DNA of 64,000 nt, taken from contig NZ_JARGEN010000031.1 of the NCBI RefSeq assembly GCF_029211125.1, forward strand, positions 62,001-126,000, read 5' to 3'. The stretch comes from Curvibacter soli (GTDB lineage Bacteria; Pseudomonadota; Gammaproteobacteria; Burkholderiales; Burkholderiaceae_C). Numbering within the stretch: position 1 is the stretch's first letter; each line of letters starts with the position of its first letter. Under the pieces are notes generated by a model. The model worked only from the letters and a program-made list of their open reading frames with translations, searched no databases and was not told the DNA's origin. Of the stretch, positions 9,277 through 19,299 are shown piece by piece. The position numbers and the translations under genes were made by a program.

Positions 9277-10026
9277 TTAAACGACCTTGGCTTCGTTCTT
9301 CAGCTTGGCGACCAGCGTGGCCACGTCGGGCACCTTGACGCCCGCGCCGCGCTTGGGCGGCTCGCTGACTTTGAGGGTCTTCAGGCGCGGCGCCGCATCC
9401 ACGCCGAGATCCGCCGGGGTCACGATGTCGAGCGTCTTCTTCTTGGCCTTCATGATGTTGGGCAGGGTGACGTAGCGCGGCTCGTTCAGGCGCAGGTCGG
9501 TGGTGATGACTGCGGGCAGGCTGAGCGACAGGGTTTCGAGGCCGCCATCGATCTCGCGCGTGACCTGCACCTTGCCGTCGGCCAGTTCGACCTTGCTGGC
9601 GAAGGTGGCCTGCGGCAGATCGGCCAGGGCGGCGAGCATCTGGCCGGTCTGGTTGGCGTCGTCGTCGATGGCCTGCTTGCCGAGGATGACCAGGCCGGGC
9701 TGCTCCTTGTCGACCAGGGCCTTGAGCAGCTTGGCGACGGCCAGGGGCTGCAGTTCCTCGTCGGTCTGGACCAGGATGGCGCGGTCGGCGCCGATGGCCA
9801 GCGCCGTGCGCAGGGTTTCCTGGCACTGGGCCACGCCGCAGGAGACGGCGATGACTTCGGTCACCGCGCCCTTCTCCCGCAGGCGCACGGCCTCTTCGAC
9901 GGCGATCTCGTCGAACGGGTTCATGCTCATCTTGACATTGGCGATGTCCACTCCGCTGCCGTCCGACTTCACCCGGACTTTCACGTTGTAGTCCACCACG
10001 CGCTTGACGGGGACCAAGACTTTCAT
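9277..10026 (-). CDS. etfB: Electron transfer flavoprotein beta subunit
   Basis: A 249-residue EtfB/FixA protein beginning [20 protein letters not shown], with the signature [17 protein letters not shown] and the AMP-site segment [22 protein letters not shown] 10026 is preferred over upstream in-frame codons because it matches the family N-terminus and is preceded by AAGGAGC. It forms the ETF heterodimer with the next gene, in the usual etfB-etfA order. Confidence 0.96.
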   Translation of the reverse strand: MKVLVPVKRVVDYNVKVRVKSDGSGVDIANVKMSMNPFDEIAVEEAVRLREKGAVTEVIAVSCGVAQCQETLRTALAIGADRAILVQTDEELQPLAVAKLLKALVDKEQPGLVILGKQAIDDDANQTGQMLAALADLPQATFASKVELADGKVQVTREIDGGLETLSLSLPAVITTDLRLNEPRYVTLPNIMKAKKKTLDIVTPADLGVDAAPRLKTLKVSEPPKRGAGVKVPDVATLVAKLKNEAKVV

Positions 10027-10104
10027 TGCTGCTCCTTGTATGTAGTTGATGGTTGGCTTAGGCGTAAACCTCAGCATTTTATGCGGCGGCCCCGCGGCGC
10101 CCCG

Positions 10105-11406
10105 TCACCGGACGGCAGCGCCGTGCGGCTGCGGCGCCGGCCAGGCGCCTTCGATGCGCAGCACGCGCTGCGGGTAGGCAATGTCCACGCCCGCGGCGCG
10201 CAGCCGCTCCAGCATGGCGATGTTGACCGCCGAGCGCACATTGACTTGGCCGTTGGTCGGGTCGGCGATCCAGAAATGGAGCTGGAACTCCAGCCCGTCG
10301 GGCGCGAAGTTCAGCAGGTACGCCTGCGGCGCGGGGTCTGCCAGCACGCGCGGCTGGGCGCACGCGGCGTCGCACAGGATCTGCTGCACCTGCGCCACGT
10401 CGCTGTCGTAGCCCACGACGATGCCGGTCGTGATGTTGAACTTGCGGTCCGCCTCCACGAGGTTCTCCACGCGCTGGGTGATGAGGGTTTCGTTGGGCAC
10501 GATGGATTCGCGCCCGTTGCCCGCGCGGATCACGGTATAGCGGGTCTTGATATCGGTGATGCGGCCCTCGAAGCCGTCCACGCGCACGTTGTCGCCGATG
10601 CGCAGCGCGCGCTCCAGCAGCACCACGAAGCCGCTGACATAGTTGGCCGCGAGCTTCTGCAGCCCCAGCCCCAGGCCCACGCCGAAGGCGCCGCCGAACA
10701 CCGACAGCGCCGTCAGGTCCACGCCCACGGCGGACAGCGCGAACAGCAGCCCCACGAACAGCAGCACGGCGCGCGTGGCGTTGACGGCGATCTTGCGCAG
10801 CGACAGGTCGGACACCGCGTTGTCGAGCACGCGCTTCTCGATGGCCGCGGAAATCCACAGCGCCACCACCAGCACCAGGCCCGAGGACAGCGCGCCTTCG
10901 ATCAAGGTGCGCAGCGTGACGGTGGACTTGCCGAACATGAGCGCGATCGCGTCCAGGTCTTCCATCACGGCGGGCAGGATGCCCAGTATCCACAGCACCG
11001 CCGCGCCCCAGGCCACCCACGACACCACGCGCTCGACCAGCCGCATGGCGCCCGAACGCGGGAACACCACCGTGAGCACGCGCGCGATGAAGCGGATGAC
11101 CGCCAGCGACAGCAGCACCGGCACGGCCGCGCTGAGCAGGAACACCGGCTGGTAGCGCACCACCACGGCGCGCGCCGCGTACACCAGCGCCAGCGCGGCC
11201 AGCGGGAACAGCACGCCGTCGACGGTGTTGCGCCCGAACCAGACCGAGCCGGCCTCGTGCCGGCGGCCCAGCAGCCGGCACGCGCCCCAAGCCAGGCCCA
11301 CGACGGCCAGCAGGATCAGCAGCTCCAGCCAGGTCTGCGATTTGTCGAAGTCGCGCAGCAGGCGCTCGAAGATGTCACCCGCCACCTGCGCGTCGCCCAG
11401 CGCCAT
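10105..11406 (-). CDS. MscS-family mechanosensitive ion channel
   Basis: A 433-residue membrane protein with several hydrophobic helices in the first 250 residues, followed by the family pore and beta-domain signature: ALSVFGGAFGVGLGLGLQKL, ANYVSGFVVLLERALRIGDNVRV, GFEGRITDIKTRYTVIR and IVPNETLITQ. The Gly/Ala-rich pore helix is intact. It should act as a tension-gated safety valve in the inner membrane. The extended N-terminal part is longer than in E. coli MscS (286 residues), as in YbdG-like relatives. Confidence 0.9.
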   Translation of the reverse strand: MALGDAQVAGDIFERLLRDFDKSQTWLELLILLAVVGLAWGACRLLGRRHEAGSVWFGRNTVDGVLFPLAALALVYAARAVVVRYQPVFLLSAAVPVLLSLAVIRFIARVLTVVFPRSGAMRLVERVVSWVAWGAAVLWILGILPAVMEDLDAIALMFGKSTVTLRTLIEGALSSGLVLVVALWISAAIEKRVLDNAVSDLSLRKIAVNATRAVLLFVGLLFALSAVGVDLTALSVFGGAFGVGLGLGLQKLAANYVSGFVVLLERALRIGDNVRVDGFEGRITDIKTRYTVIRAGNGRESIVPNETLITQRVENLVEADRKFNITTGIVVGYDSDVAQVQQILCDAACAQPRVLADPAPQAYLLNFAPDGLEFQLHFWIADPTNGQVNVRSAVNIAMLERLRAAGVDIAYPQRVLRIEGAWPAPQPHGAAVR

Positions 11407-11493
11407 CAGGCCCTCCTGCGCGGCAAGGCGGCGCGAGGTTGAACCGACGGCCCGGCGGGTGTGTCCATTTTCTTCATGCGGCCCCGGTCCGCT

Positions 11494-12447
11494 TCACAGG
11501 TCGGCCAGCACGCGCACGTGGGCTTCCACGCTGCGCGCCAGGGCGTCGAGGTTGTAGCCGCCTTCCAGGCACGAGACGATGCGTCCCTTGGAGAAGCGCC
11601 GCGCGATGTCCTTGATGCGCATGGTGATCCAGGCGAAGTCGTTTTCGTTCAGGGCCAGTTGGCCCAGGTCGTCGTCGCGGTGGGCGTCGAAGCCCGCGCT
11701 GACGAAGATCATCTCGGGCCGGAAGCGCTCCAGGCGCGGTATCCACGCGGTCTCGATCAGCTCGCGCACGTCCATGCCACGGGTATAGGCCGGCACCGGC
11801 AGGTTGAGCATGTTGTCCGCCGGCGATTCGGTGCCGCTGAAGGGGTAGAACGGATGCTGGAAGAAGCTCACCATCAGCGCCCGCTCGTCGCCCGCGAGGA
11901 TGTCCTCGGTGCCGTTGCCGTGGTGCACGTCGAAGTCGACGATGGCCACGCGATGCAGCCGGTGGCGCTCCAGCGCGTAGCGCGCCGCGATGGCCACGTT
12001 GTTCAGGAAGCAAAAGCCCATGGCCTTGTCGCGGCAGGCATGGTGGCCCGGCGGGCGTACCGCGCAGAAGGCGTTTTCCAGCTCGCCCGCCAGCACCGCG
12101 TCGGTGGCCGCCAGCGCCGCGCCCGCCGCGCGCAGGGCTGCGTCCCAGGTGTGGATGTTGATGCTGGTGTCGGTGTCGATGGCGTCGTAGGCGGGGCCGC
12201 CGGCCTGGATATCCTCGCGCAACTGGTCGCACAGGCCGCGCAGGCCGGCCACGTACATGCGGTCGTGCGCCAGTTCCACGTCGGCCAGCGCCGCGGCGGG
12301 GGCTTCGCGGCGCTGCAGCGCGTCGGCCACGCCGGTGACCAGCAGGCGGTCTTCGATGGCATCGAGGCGCTCGGGGCATTCGGGGTGGCCCCGGCCCATT
12401 TCATGCTTCCAGCAGTCACGGTGGGTGTAGTAGCCCGTCGTATTCAC
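11494..12447 (-). CDS. Histone deacetylase-like amidohydrolase
   Basis: A 317-residue member of the acetoin-utilisation/HDAC family. Zinc-site and catalytic motifs are visible: RPPGHHACRDKAMGFCFLNN, VAIVDFDVHHGNGTEDI and GFDAHRDDDLG. The N-terminus GYYTHRDCWKHEMGRGHPEC is typical. GTG 12447 is preferred because AGGGG lies 8 bp upstream and it gives the usual N-terminus; ATG 12486 is an in-frame alternative adding 13 residues and overlapping nothing. Bacterial members deacetylate small amides or polyamines; the substrate here is unknown. The gene is divergent from moxR with about 44 bp between starts. Confidence 0.9.
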   Translation of the reverse strand: MNTTGYYTHRDCWKHEMGRGHPECPERLDAIEDRLLVTGVADALQRREAPAAALADVELAHDRMYVAGLRGLCDQLREDIQAGGPAYDAIDTDTSINIHTWDAALRAAGAALAATDAVLAGELENAFCAVRPPGHHACRDKAMGFCFLNNVAIAARYALERHRLHRVAIVDFDVHHGNGTEDILAGDERALMVSFFQHPFYPFSGTESPADNMLNLPVPAYTRGMDVRELIETAWIPRLERFRPEMIFVSAGFDAHRDDDLGQLALNENDFAWITMRIKDIARRFSKGRIVSCLEGGYNLDALARSVEAHVRVLADL

Positions 12448-12491
12448 AGTCGTTGCCCCTTGCCTCTGTTTTTCGGATAACGTCATGCGCC

Positions 12492-13412
<921 letters not shown>

Positions 13413-13418
13413 CCCACC

Positions 13419-13500
13419 CCCGCAGGTCTCGCGCTACCGCGTGTAGCCCCGGCCCCTCAAGGGGGCGACGCCTGTGGCCGGGCAAAGCCCGCTCCACGGC
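13419..13500 (+). repeat. Dispersed GC-rich repeat, family B copy
   Basis: The moxR-DUF58 gap holds a CGCGTGTAG segment, a CCCCTCAAGGGGGCG palindrome and GGCCGGGCAAAGCC. The same order (CGTGTAG, CCCCCTCAAGGGGGCG, GGCCCGGCAAAG) recurs at 53643-53720 between fdnG and fdnH. The reverse-complemented, related form occurs at 26492-26568 and as a tandem array at 29762-29986. It sits inside an otherwise compact operon, so it must be transcribed with the genes. Confidence 0.72.
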
Positions 13501-13545
13501 GTCCGCCGGCCCCCATGGCGCCCTCCCTCCTGCGCTGGACGTGCA

Positions 13546-14538
13546 ATGGCATCCCTGGCTCTCGGCGACCTGAACCCGTTGACGCTGGCCCGGCGACGCT
13601 TGCAGCAGTGGTGGCAGTCGCGCCTGCCGTTCACCGACACGCTGGCGCTGACGCAGCGCAACGTCTACATCCTGCCCACGGGCGCGGGGTGGATGCTGGC
13701 CCTCACGCTCGCGGTGCTGCTGGTGGCGTCGATCAACTACCAGCTCAACCTGGGCTACCTGCTCACCTTCCTGCTCGCGGGCAGCGCCGCCGTGGGCATG
13801 CACATGTGCCACGCCACGCTGCGCGGGCTGGAGCTGCACCTGGCGCCGCCGCAGCCGCAGTTCCTGGGCACGCCCGTGGGGCTGGATATCCGCCTGGCCA
13901 GCACGCGCGGCGGCACGCGCTACGGCATCGGCGTGGCGGTGCACGGCGCGGGCCACTGGGCCTGGACCGACGTGCCCGCGCAGGGCAGCGCCAGCCTGCG
14001 CATCGCCTTCCAGCCCGCGCGGCGCGGGCTGCAGCACGTGCCCACGCTCACCGTGCAGACGCTCTACCCGCTGGGCACCTTCCGCGTCTGGAGCCTCTGG
14101 CGGCCCGCCGCGCAGGTGCTGGTGTACCCCGCGCCCGAGGTCGGCGCCCCGCCGCTGCCGCCGGGCGAGCCGCGCGCGGGCGGCGGCGGCGCGGCGCCTT
14201 CGCGCGGTGCGGGCGAATTCGACGGCGTGCGGCCCTACCGGCGCGGCGACCCGCTGAAGCTGGTGGTGTGGAAGCAGGTGGCGCGCGCCGCGGCGCGCGG
14301 CAGCGACGATCTGGTAAGCCGCGACGCGCAGCAGGCGCAGCAGCAGGCGCTGTGGCTGGATGCGCAGCGCACGGGCCTGCCCACGCTCGACGGGCGCCTG
14401 TCGCGGCTGTGCGCCTGGGTGCTGCAGGCCGACCGGATGGGGCTGGAATACGGGTTGCGGGTGCCGGGCGCGGAGATCGCGCCGGGGGGCGGGGAAGCGC
14501 ATCGCAGGCGCTGCCTGGAGGCGCTGGCTTTATGCTGA
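13546..14538 (+). CDS. DUF58 domain protein
   Basis: A 330-residue protein with two adjacent membrane helices near residues 45-95 (LALTLAVLLVASINY; LGYLLTFLLAGSAAVGMHM) and, at about residues 210-260, the DUF58 signature around GEFDGVRPYRRGDPLKLV followed by VWKQVARA. ATG 13546 is chosen because it begins the conserved part; a longer upstream frame runs through the repeat. It sits between moxR and tgpA, as usual. The family is thought to work with MoxR in envelope-related assembly; no enzymatic role is established. Confidence 0.88.
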   Translation: MASLALGDLNPLTLARRRLQQWWQSRLPFTDTLALTQRNVYILPTGAGWMLALTLAVLLVASINYQLNLGYLLTFLLAGSAAVGMHMCHATLRGLELHLAPPQPQFLGTPVGLDIRLASTRGGTRYGIGVAVHGAGHWAWTDVPAQGSASLRIAFQPARRGLQHVPTLTVQTLYPLGTFRVWSLWRPAAQVLVYPAPEVGAPPLPPGEPRAGGGGAAPSRGAGEFDGVRPYRRGDPLKLVVWKQVARAAARGSDDLVSRDAQQAQQQALWLDAQRTGLPTLDGRLSRLCAWVLQADRMGLEYGLRVPGAEIAPGGGEAHRRRCLEALALC

Positions 14539-14544
14539 ATTATT

Positions 14545-14614
14545 ATACTCCCTGGGAGTATGTATCTTTCTCGCTTAATTTTACTGCGGTGGCGAGTGCC
14601 ATATGGGGGAGTAT
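14545..14614 (+). repeat. Palindrome plus half-site element, copy 1
   Basis: ATACTCCC-T-GGGAGTAT at 14545-14561 starts 6 bp after the DUF58 stop. A further GGGAGTAT half-site follows at 14607-14614, exactly 53 bp after the start of the palindrome's right arm. The same palindrome, half-site and spacing recur at 42715-42784. The segment is A/T-rich against its surroundings. It could be an operator with sites on one helix face (53 bp is five turns), or the remains of a small mobile element. Confidence 0.65.
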
Positions 14615-14650
14615 TCTGTTTTTACCTGTGTTTTTGGTTTTGATGTGGCT

Positions 14651-14967
14651 GGCCGGGATGTGCGCCCGGCGGCGCAGTAACTTTCTTTCGCTTCGCCGAA
14701 AGAAAGTCACCAAAGAAAGGGCGACCCCACTGCGCTCGGCCCCCAAGGACGGGACGCGCAAAGCGCGTCCTCGTTTGTTGCAGGCCGAGCAACGCGATGG
14801 CCTGTTGGTGGTGTTTGGGGTTTTGCGTCCCCTCTGTGCGTGCCGAGAAGCGCAGGTTGCCCGTAGCGCAGCGGAGGGACGCGCACAGTGGGGTCGCCTT
14901 TCTTTTGCTTACTTTTCTTTGGCCAAGCAAAGAAAAGCGAGTGCGCCGCCGGGCGCACATCCCGGCC
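14651..14967. repeat. 317-bp inverted-repeat element
   Basis: Two arms of about 82 bp, 14651-14732 and 14886-14967, are imperfect inverse complements: each outer end reads GGCCGGGATGTGCGCCCGGC and each inner end CGACCCCACTG. About 150 bp lie between them, including a GGGACGCGC/GCGCGTCC hairpin at about 14750-14770. The arms also contain A-rich/T-rich tracts (CTTTCTTT..., AAAGAAAG...). No transposase frame is present; open frames here are by-products of the repeat. I recall similar elements as common in Acidovorax-like genomes. It separates DUF58 from tgpA, so operon transcription must pass through a very large hairpin. Confidence 0.8.
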
Positions 14968-14995
14968 AGCGCCCTTCGCAAAGGACCGCAACCGC

Positions 14996-17068
14996 ATGAG
15001 CAGCACGACACCCCCCATGGCCCGCGCCACAGCACCGAGAAAGCCCCTTTTCCCCGCCCTCCCCCGCGACAGCCGCGACACCCTGTTCCTCCTCGCGGTG
15101 GTCGCCTGGCTCATTCTCCCCCAGGCCGCCAACCTGCCAACGTGGAGCACGGCGCTCGCCTACGCCCTGCTGGCCTGGCGCGCATGGCTGGCCTGGCACG
15201 CCCGCGCCCTGCCCAGCCGCTGGGTGCTGGCCGGCGTGCTGGTGCTCGCCATCGCGGGCACGCTGCTCACCTACCGCACCGTCCTGGGCCGCGACGCGGG
15301 CGTCACCCTCGTCGTGCTGCTGCTCGCCCTCAAGACGATGGAGCTGCGCGCGCGCCGCGACGCGCTGGTGATCTTCTTCCTGGGCTTCTTCACGATGCTC
15401 ACCAACTTCTTCTATTCGCAGTCGCTGCTCACCGCGCTGGCCATGCTGCTCGGGCTGCTGGGCCTGCTGGCCGCGCTGGTCAACGCCCACATGCCCGCAG
15501 GCCACCCGCCGCTGGCGCAGCCGCTGCGCATGGCCGCCACCATGGCGCTGCTGGGCGCGCCCATCATGGCCGCGCTGTTCATGCTCTTCCCGCGCCTGGC
15601 GCCACTCTGGGGCACACCCAGCGACGCCATGAGCGGGCGCACGGGGCTGTCCAACAGCATGCAGGTGGGCGCCATCGCCCGCATCGCGCTGGACGACGCC
15701 GTGGCCATGCGCATCCGCTTCCTCGACCTGCCCGCCGGCACCGCGCCGCCGCAGCGGGGCCTGTATTTCCGCGGCCCCGTGCTCTCCACCTTCGACGGGC
15801 GCGAGTGGACGCCGCTGTCGTACCGCATCGAGGGGCACGGCATGCCGCGCATCGACACGCCCGCGGAGCTGAAGACATCCGGCGCGCCCCTGCGCTACGA
15901 GGCCACGCTGGAGCCCCACCAGCGCCCCTGGCTGCTGGTGCTGGACGCCGCGCGCGACAAGCCCGATCTGCCCGGCATGGACAGCTTCATGGCCCAGGAC
16001 CTGCAGTGGATGGCCAGCCGCCCCATCACCGACGTGGCGCGCTACCGCGCCGAAAGCTACGCCGACTTCCGCCACGGCCCCGAGGCCATGACGCCGCGCC
16101 TGGCCGCCTACACCGAGCTGCCGCCCGACGGCAACCCGCGCACGCGCGCGCTGGCGCAAGCGCTGCGCGCCGCCCTGCCCGCGGACGCCGGCACGCAGGC
16201 GCTGGTGAACGCGGCGCTGCAGCGGCTGCGCACCGGCGGCTACGTCTACACGCTCGACCCCGGCGTGTACGGCCCCGACACGGCGGACTTCTTCTGGTTC
16301 GACGTGAAAGAGGGCTTCTGCGAGCACATCGCCTCGGCCTTCGCGGTGCTGATGCGCGCGGCGGGCGTGCCGGCGCGCATCGTCACCGGCTACCAGGGCG
16401 GCGAGATGAACTCCGTGGACGGCTACTGGACCGTGCGCCAGAGCGACGCCCACGCCTGGACCGAGGTGTGGATGGAAGGCCGCGGCTGGGTGCGCGTGGA
16501 CCCGACGGCCGCCGTCGCTCCCGCGCGCCTGGGGCTCGCGGGCCGGCTGCGCGCACCCGAAGGAGCACTCGCCTCGGCCTTCGGCACGGTGGTCGCCCCC
16601 ACGCTGGTGCAGAACCTGCGCGCCGCGTGGGAGGCCGTGAACAACCGCTGGAACCAGTGGGTACTGAACTACACGCAAAGCCGCCAGATGGACCTGCTGC
16701 GCCAGTTGGGCTTTTCGTCGCCGAGCTGGGAAGACCTGGCCACCGTGCTTGGCGTGCTCGTCGCCGCCACGGCCAGCGCCGCGGGACTCTGGACGCTCTG
16801 GGGCCGCAGCCGCCGCGACCCGTGGCTGCGCCTGCTCGACGACGCGCGGCACCACCTGCGCCAGGCCGGGCTGCAGGGCGCCACGCCCGGCGCCGCGCCG
16901 CGCGCGCTGGCGGCGCAGGCGCGCGCGCGCTTCGGTGCGGCGGGGGAGCCCGTGGCCGACTGGCTGCTGCGGCTGGAACAGCAGCGCTATGCCCGCACGC
17001 CCGGCGCGGGCCTGGACGCGCTGCGGCGCGAGCTGGCGAGCCTACACTGGCCGGCGCATTCCCCGTGA
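14996..17068 (+). CDS. tgpA: Transglutaminase-like membrane protein (TgpA/DUF3488)
   Basis: A 690-residue protein. The first 190 residues hold about six membrane helices (DUF3488), followed by a periplasmic transglutaminase core with Cys442 in GFCEHIASAF, His in SDAHAWTEVW and Asp in GWVRVDPTAA, the expected catalytic triad. Another membrane helix lies near residue 590 (ATVLGVLVAATASAAGLWTLW), followed by a C-terminal cytoplasmic tail (DUF4129-like). It is an essential envelope protein in Pseudomonas with unknown physiological substrate. ATG 14996 is chosen just after the inverted-repeat element; longer frames begin inside it. Confidence 0.92.
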   Translation: MSSTTPPMARATAPRKPLFPALPRDSRDTLFLLAVVAWLILPQAANLPTWSTALAYALLAWRAWLAWHARALPSRWVLAGVLVLAIAGTLLTYRTVLGRDAGVTLVVLLLALKTMELRARRDALVIFFLGFFTMLTNFFYSQSLLTALAMLLGLLGLLAALVNAHMPAGHPPLAQPLRMAATMALLGAPIMAALFMLFPRLAPLWGTPSDAMSGRTGLSNSMQVGAIARIALDDAVAMRIRFLDLPAGTAPPQRGLYFRGPVLSTFDGREWTPLSYRIEGHGMPRIDTPAELKTSGAPLRYEATLEPHQRPWLLVLDAARDKPDLPGMDSFMAQDLQWMASRPITDVARYRAESYADFRHGPEAMTPRLAAYTELPPDGNPRTRALAQALRAALPADAGTQALVNAALQRLRTGGYVYTLDPGVYGPDTADFFWFDVKEGFCEHIASAFAVLMRAAGVPARIVTGYQGGEMNSVDGYWTVRQSDAHAWTEVWMEGRGWVRVDPTAAVAPARLGLAGRLRAPEGALASAFGTVVAPTLVQNLRAAWEAVNNRWNQWVLNYTQSRQMDLLRQLGFSSPSWEDLATVLGVLVAATASAAGLWTLWGRSRRDPWLRLLDDARHHLRQAGLQGATPGAAPRALAAQARARFGAAGEPVADWLLRLEQQRYARTPGAGLDALRRELASLHWPAHSP

Positions 17069-17073
17069 CCACC

Positions 17074-18180
17074 ATGCGCCCTGCCCGCAACGCCGCCCTC
17101 ATCGCTCCTTTTTTGATAGCTGCATGCGCTTTCTCCGCCTGCGCTGCGGCCCAAAAACACCCCAAAAAAACCCCGAGCCGGCAGGCCGCCGCGCAGCCGC
17201 CCCAGGCCGGCCCCGCCTACGCCAGCCGCCCCGACGCCATGGCCTTCGCCGACGACCTGGCCGAGCGCCGCGGCCTGAGCCGCGAATGGGTGCGCCAGGC
17301 CATCGGCCAGGCCCGGCTGCTGCCCGGCGTGCCCCGGCTCATGCTGCCGCCGCCGCGCGGCACGGCCAAGAACTGGCGCGCCTACCGCGCCCGCTTCATC
17401 GAGCCGGTGCGCATCCGCGCCGGCATGCGCTTCTGGCAGAACAACCGCGATGCGCTGGCGCGCGCCGAGCGCGAATACGGCGTGCCCGCCGAAATCATCG
17501 TCGGCATCCTCGGCGTGGAAACCCTCTACGGCGAGCAGACCGGCACCTACCGCGTGATGGACACGCTCGCCACGCTGGCGTTCGACTTCCCCGCCGCGCA
17601 CCCGCGCGCCGCCGAGCGGCAGGCGTACTTCCGCGGCGAGCTGGAGCAGTTCCTGAGCCACTGCGACCGCACGGGCGTGGAGCCGTTCACCCCGCGCGGC
17701 AGCTACGCGGGCGCCATGGGCATGCCGCAGTTCATGCCGTCGAGCTGGGTGCAATACGCGGTCGACTTCGACGGCGACAGCCGCATCGACCTGTGGAACA
17801 GCCCCGCCGACGCCATCGGCTCCGTGGCCAGCTATTTCAAGGGCTACGGCTGGCAGCCCGGCATGCCCGTGTGGTACCCGGTGCGCTTCGCCGACGACGG
17901 CGCGCGCGTGGACATGCAGACGCTGCTCGCGCCCGACATCCTGCCCACCTTCGGCGTGCAGCGCTTCATGGCGCTGGGCGCGCTGCTCGACGGCGACGCC
18001 GACAGCCACGCCGGCCCGCTGGCGCTGGTGGAGCTGCAAAACGGCGGCGATGCGCCCACCTACGTGGCCGGCACCGAGAACTTCTACGCCATCACGCGCT
18101 ACAACTGGAGCAGCTACTACGCCATGGCCGTGAGCGAGCTGGGGCGCGCGGTGGCGGCGGCGCGGCTGGTGGCGCCGTAG
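17074..18180 (+). CDS. mltB: Lytic murein transglycosylase B, lipoprotein
   Basis: A 368-residue peptidoglycan-cleaving enzyme of the MltB family. The catalytic Glu is Glu149 in GILGVETLYGEQTGTYR; other family segments are GSYAGAMGMPQFMPSSW and DFDGDSRIDLWNSPADAIGS. The N-terminus ends its hydrophobic run in AFSAC, a plausible lipobox, so it is probably anchored in the outer membrane. ATG 17074 lies 5 bp after the tgpA stop; GTG 17065 (overlapping that stop) is an alternative. Oddly, the hydrophobic core of the signal peptide, about residues 12-29, is encoded by a copy of the short dispersed repeat. Confidence 0.93.
   Translation: MRPARNAALIAPFLIAACAFSACAAAQKHPKKTPSRQAAAQPPQAGPAYASRPDAMAFADDLAERRGLSREWVRQAIGQARLLPGVPRLMLPPPRGTAKNWRAYRARFIEPVRIRAGMRFWQNNRDALARAEREYGVPAEIIVGILGVETLYGEQTGTYRVMDTLATLAFDFPAAHPRAAERQAYFRGELEQFLSHCDRTGVEPFTPRGSYAGAMGMPQFMPSSWVQYAVDFDGDSRIDLWNSPADAIGSVASYFKGYGWQPGMPVWYPVRFADDGARVDMQTLLAPDILPTFGVQRFMALGALLDGDADSHAGPLALVELQNGGDAPTYVAGTENFYAITRYNWSSYYAMAVSELGRAVAAARLVAP
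17107..17158 (-). repeat. Short dispersed repeat, family A, inside the mltB signal peptide
   Basis: Read on the minus strand this is GTTTTTGGGCCGCAGCGCAGG ... AAAGCGCATGCAGCTATCAAAAAA (two pieces), matching the consensus GGCC-CAGCGC-spacer-GCGC-GCAGCTATCAAAAAA. On the plus strand it encodes the FLIAACAFSACAAAQK part of the lipoprotein leader without breaking the frame. Its low GC stands out at once in this region. Confidence 0.7.
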
Positions 18181-18185
18181 CCGGG

Positions 18186-19175
18186 TCAGCCTCGCGCGGA
18201 CGCGGCGGCGACGGCGCCGTCGCCGTCGCAGAACACGATCTCGACCGTAGCGTGCGCGATCTCCTCGTGCACCGCGAGCCAGCCGCGCACCTGCTGCGGC
18301 GTGAGCGCGCGGTCATGCGTCACGATGCCGATCGCGCAGGCAAAGGACTGCCGGCCCACGCGCCAGACGTGCAGGTCGCTCACGCGCGCCTGGCCGGCCG
18401 CGCCATGCTGCTCCACCGCCTCGCGGATCTCCTGCACCACGGGGTGGTCCATCTCGCGGTCGAGCAGCACCCGGCCCGTCTCCGCGAGCAGCCCGCGCGA
18501 CCACAAGGCCACCAGCACCGCGCCCACGATGCCCATGGCCGGGTCCAGCCAGACCCAGCCGAAGTGCCAGCCGCCCAGCAGCGCCGTGATCGCCAGCACC
18601 GACGTGGCCGCGTCGGCCAGCACGTGCAGGTAGGCCGAGCGCAGGTTCAGGTCGTCGTGGCGATGGTGGTCGCCGGCATGCGCATGGTGGTGCGCATGCC
18701 CATGGTCATGGCCATGGTCGTGCGCGCGCGCAAGGATGGCGGCGCACGCCACGTTCACCAGCAGGCCGAGCACGGCGACGACGACCGCCTCGCGGTAATG
18801 GATGGGCTGGGGCGCGAACAGCCGCTGCACCGAGCCCGCCACCATCCACGCCGCCACGAACAGCAGCGCCAGCGCGCTGGCGAAGCCGCCGAGGATCTCT
18901 ATCTTCCAGGTGCCGAAGGCGAAGCGCCTGTCGCGCGCATAGCGGCGCGCCGCCGCGTAGGCGAAGGCGCTGACGCCAATGGCCACGGCATGCGAGCTCA
19001 TGTGCCAGCCATCGGCCAGCAGCGCCATGGAGTTGAACCAGCCGCCCGCGCCGATCTCCACCGCCATCATCGCCAGCGTGATCGCCAGCACCCAGCGCGT
19101 GCCGCGCTCGGCGGCGGCGCTACCGGTGTCGAACACATGCTCGTGGGTCCAGGAGGAAAGGTTGTCGGTATGCAT
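18186..19175 (-). CDS. Cation diffusion facilitator family metal exporter
   Basis: A 329-residue CDF/ZitB-like transporter with six membrane helices. Metal-site residues are in ALLADGWHMSSH (helix 2) and YLHVLADAATS (helix 5), each with the HxxxD/DxxxH-type spacing for Zn2+ or Co2+. Between helices 4 and 5 is a histidine-rich loop (HDHGHDHGHAHHHAHAGDHH), typical of zinc exporters. The C-terminal cytoplasmic domain follows. ATG 19175 is chosen because GGAG lies at good distance upstream; ATG 19181 is also possible. It converges on mltB with a 5-bp gap. Confidence 0.92.
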   Translation of the reverse strand: MHTDNLSSWTHEHVFDTGSAAAERGTRWVLAITLAMMAVEIGAGGWFNSMALLADGWHMSSHAVAIGVSAFAYAAARRYARDRRFAFGTWKIEILGGFASALALLFVAAWMVAGSVQRLFAPQPIHYREAVVVAVLGLLVNVACAAILARAHDHGHDHGHAHHHAHAGDHHRHDDLNLRSAYLHVLADAATSVLAITALLGGWHFGWVWLDPAMGIVGAVLVALWSRGLLAETGRVLLDREMDHPVVQEIREAVEQHGAAGQARVSDLHVWRVGRQSFACAIGIVTHDRALTPQQVRGWLAVHEEIAHATVEIVFCDGDGAVAAASARG

Positions 19176-19299
19176 GCCCATGCTCCAAAATATCGTGGCA
19201 GTATCCCACTTTCCCCGCGCCGCCATGGGCTCCCGATCGCCGTCACCCGGGTGCCGTTGCGTTCCGCCAGCGCGACAGAACGGGGGAAGAAGCCGGTCC

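Noticed and set aside
5714-11442. Very long open frames on the plus strand across the acyl-CoA dehydrogenase and etf genes.
   Set aside because: They are the opposite strand of well-recognised genes in GC-rich DNA; their translations are Gly/His/Arg/Ala-rich and match no family.
14622-15150. Several open frames inside the inverted-repeat element upstream of tgpA.
   Set aside because: They arise from the repeat itself (both arms give similar peptides) and have no ribosome-binding sites or domains.
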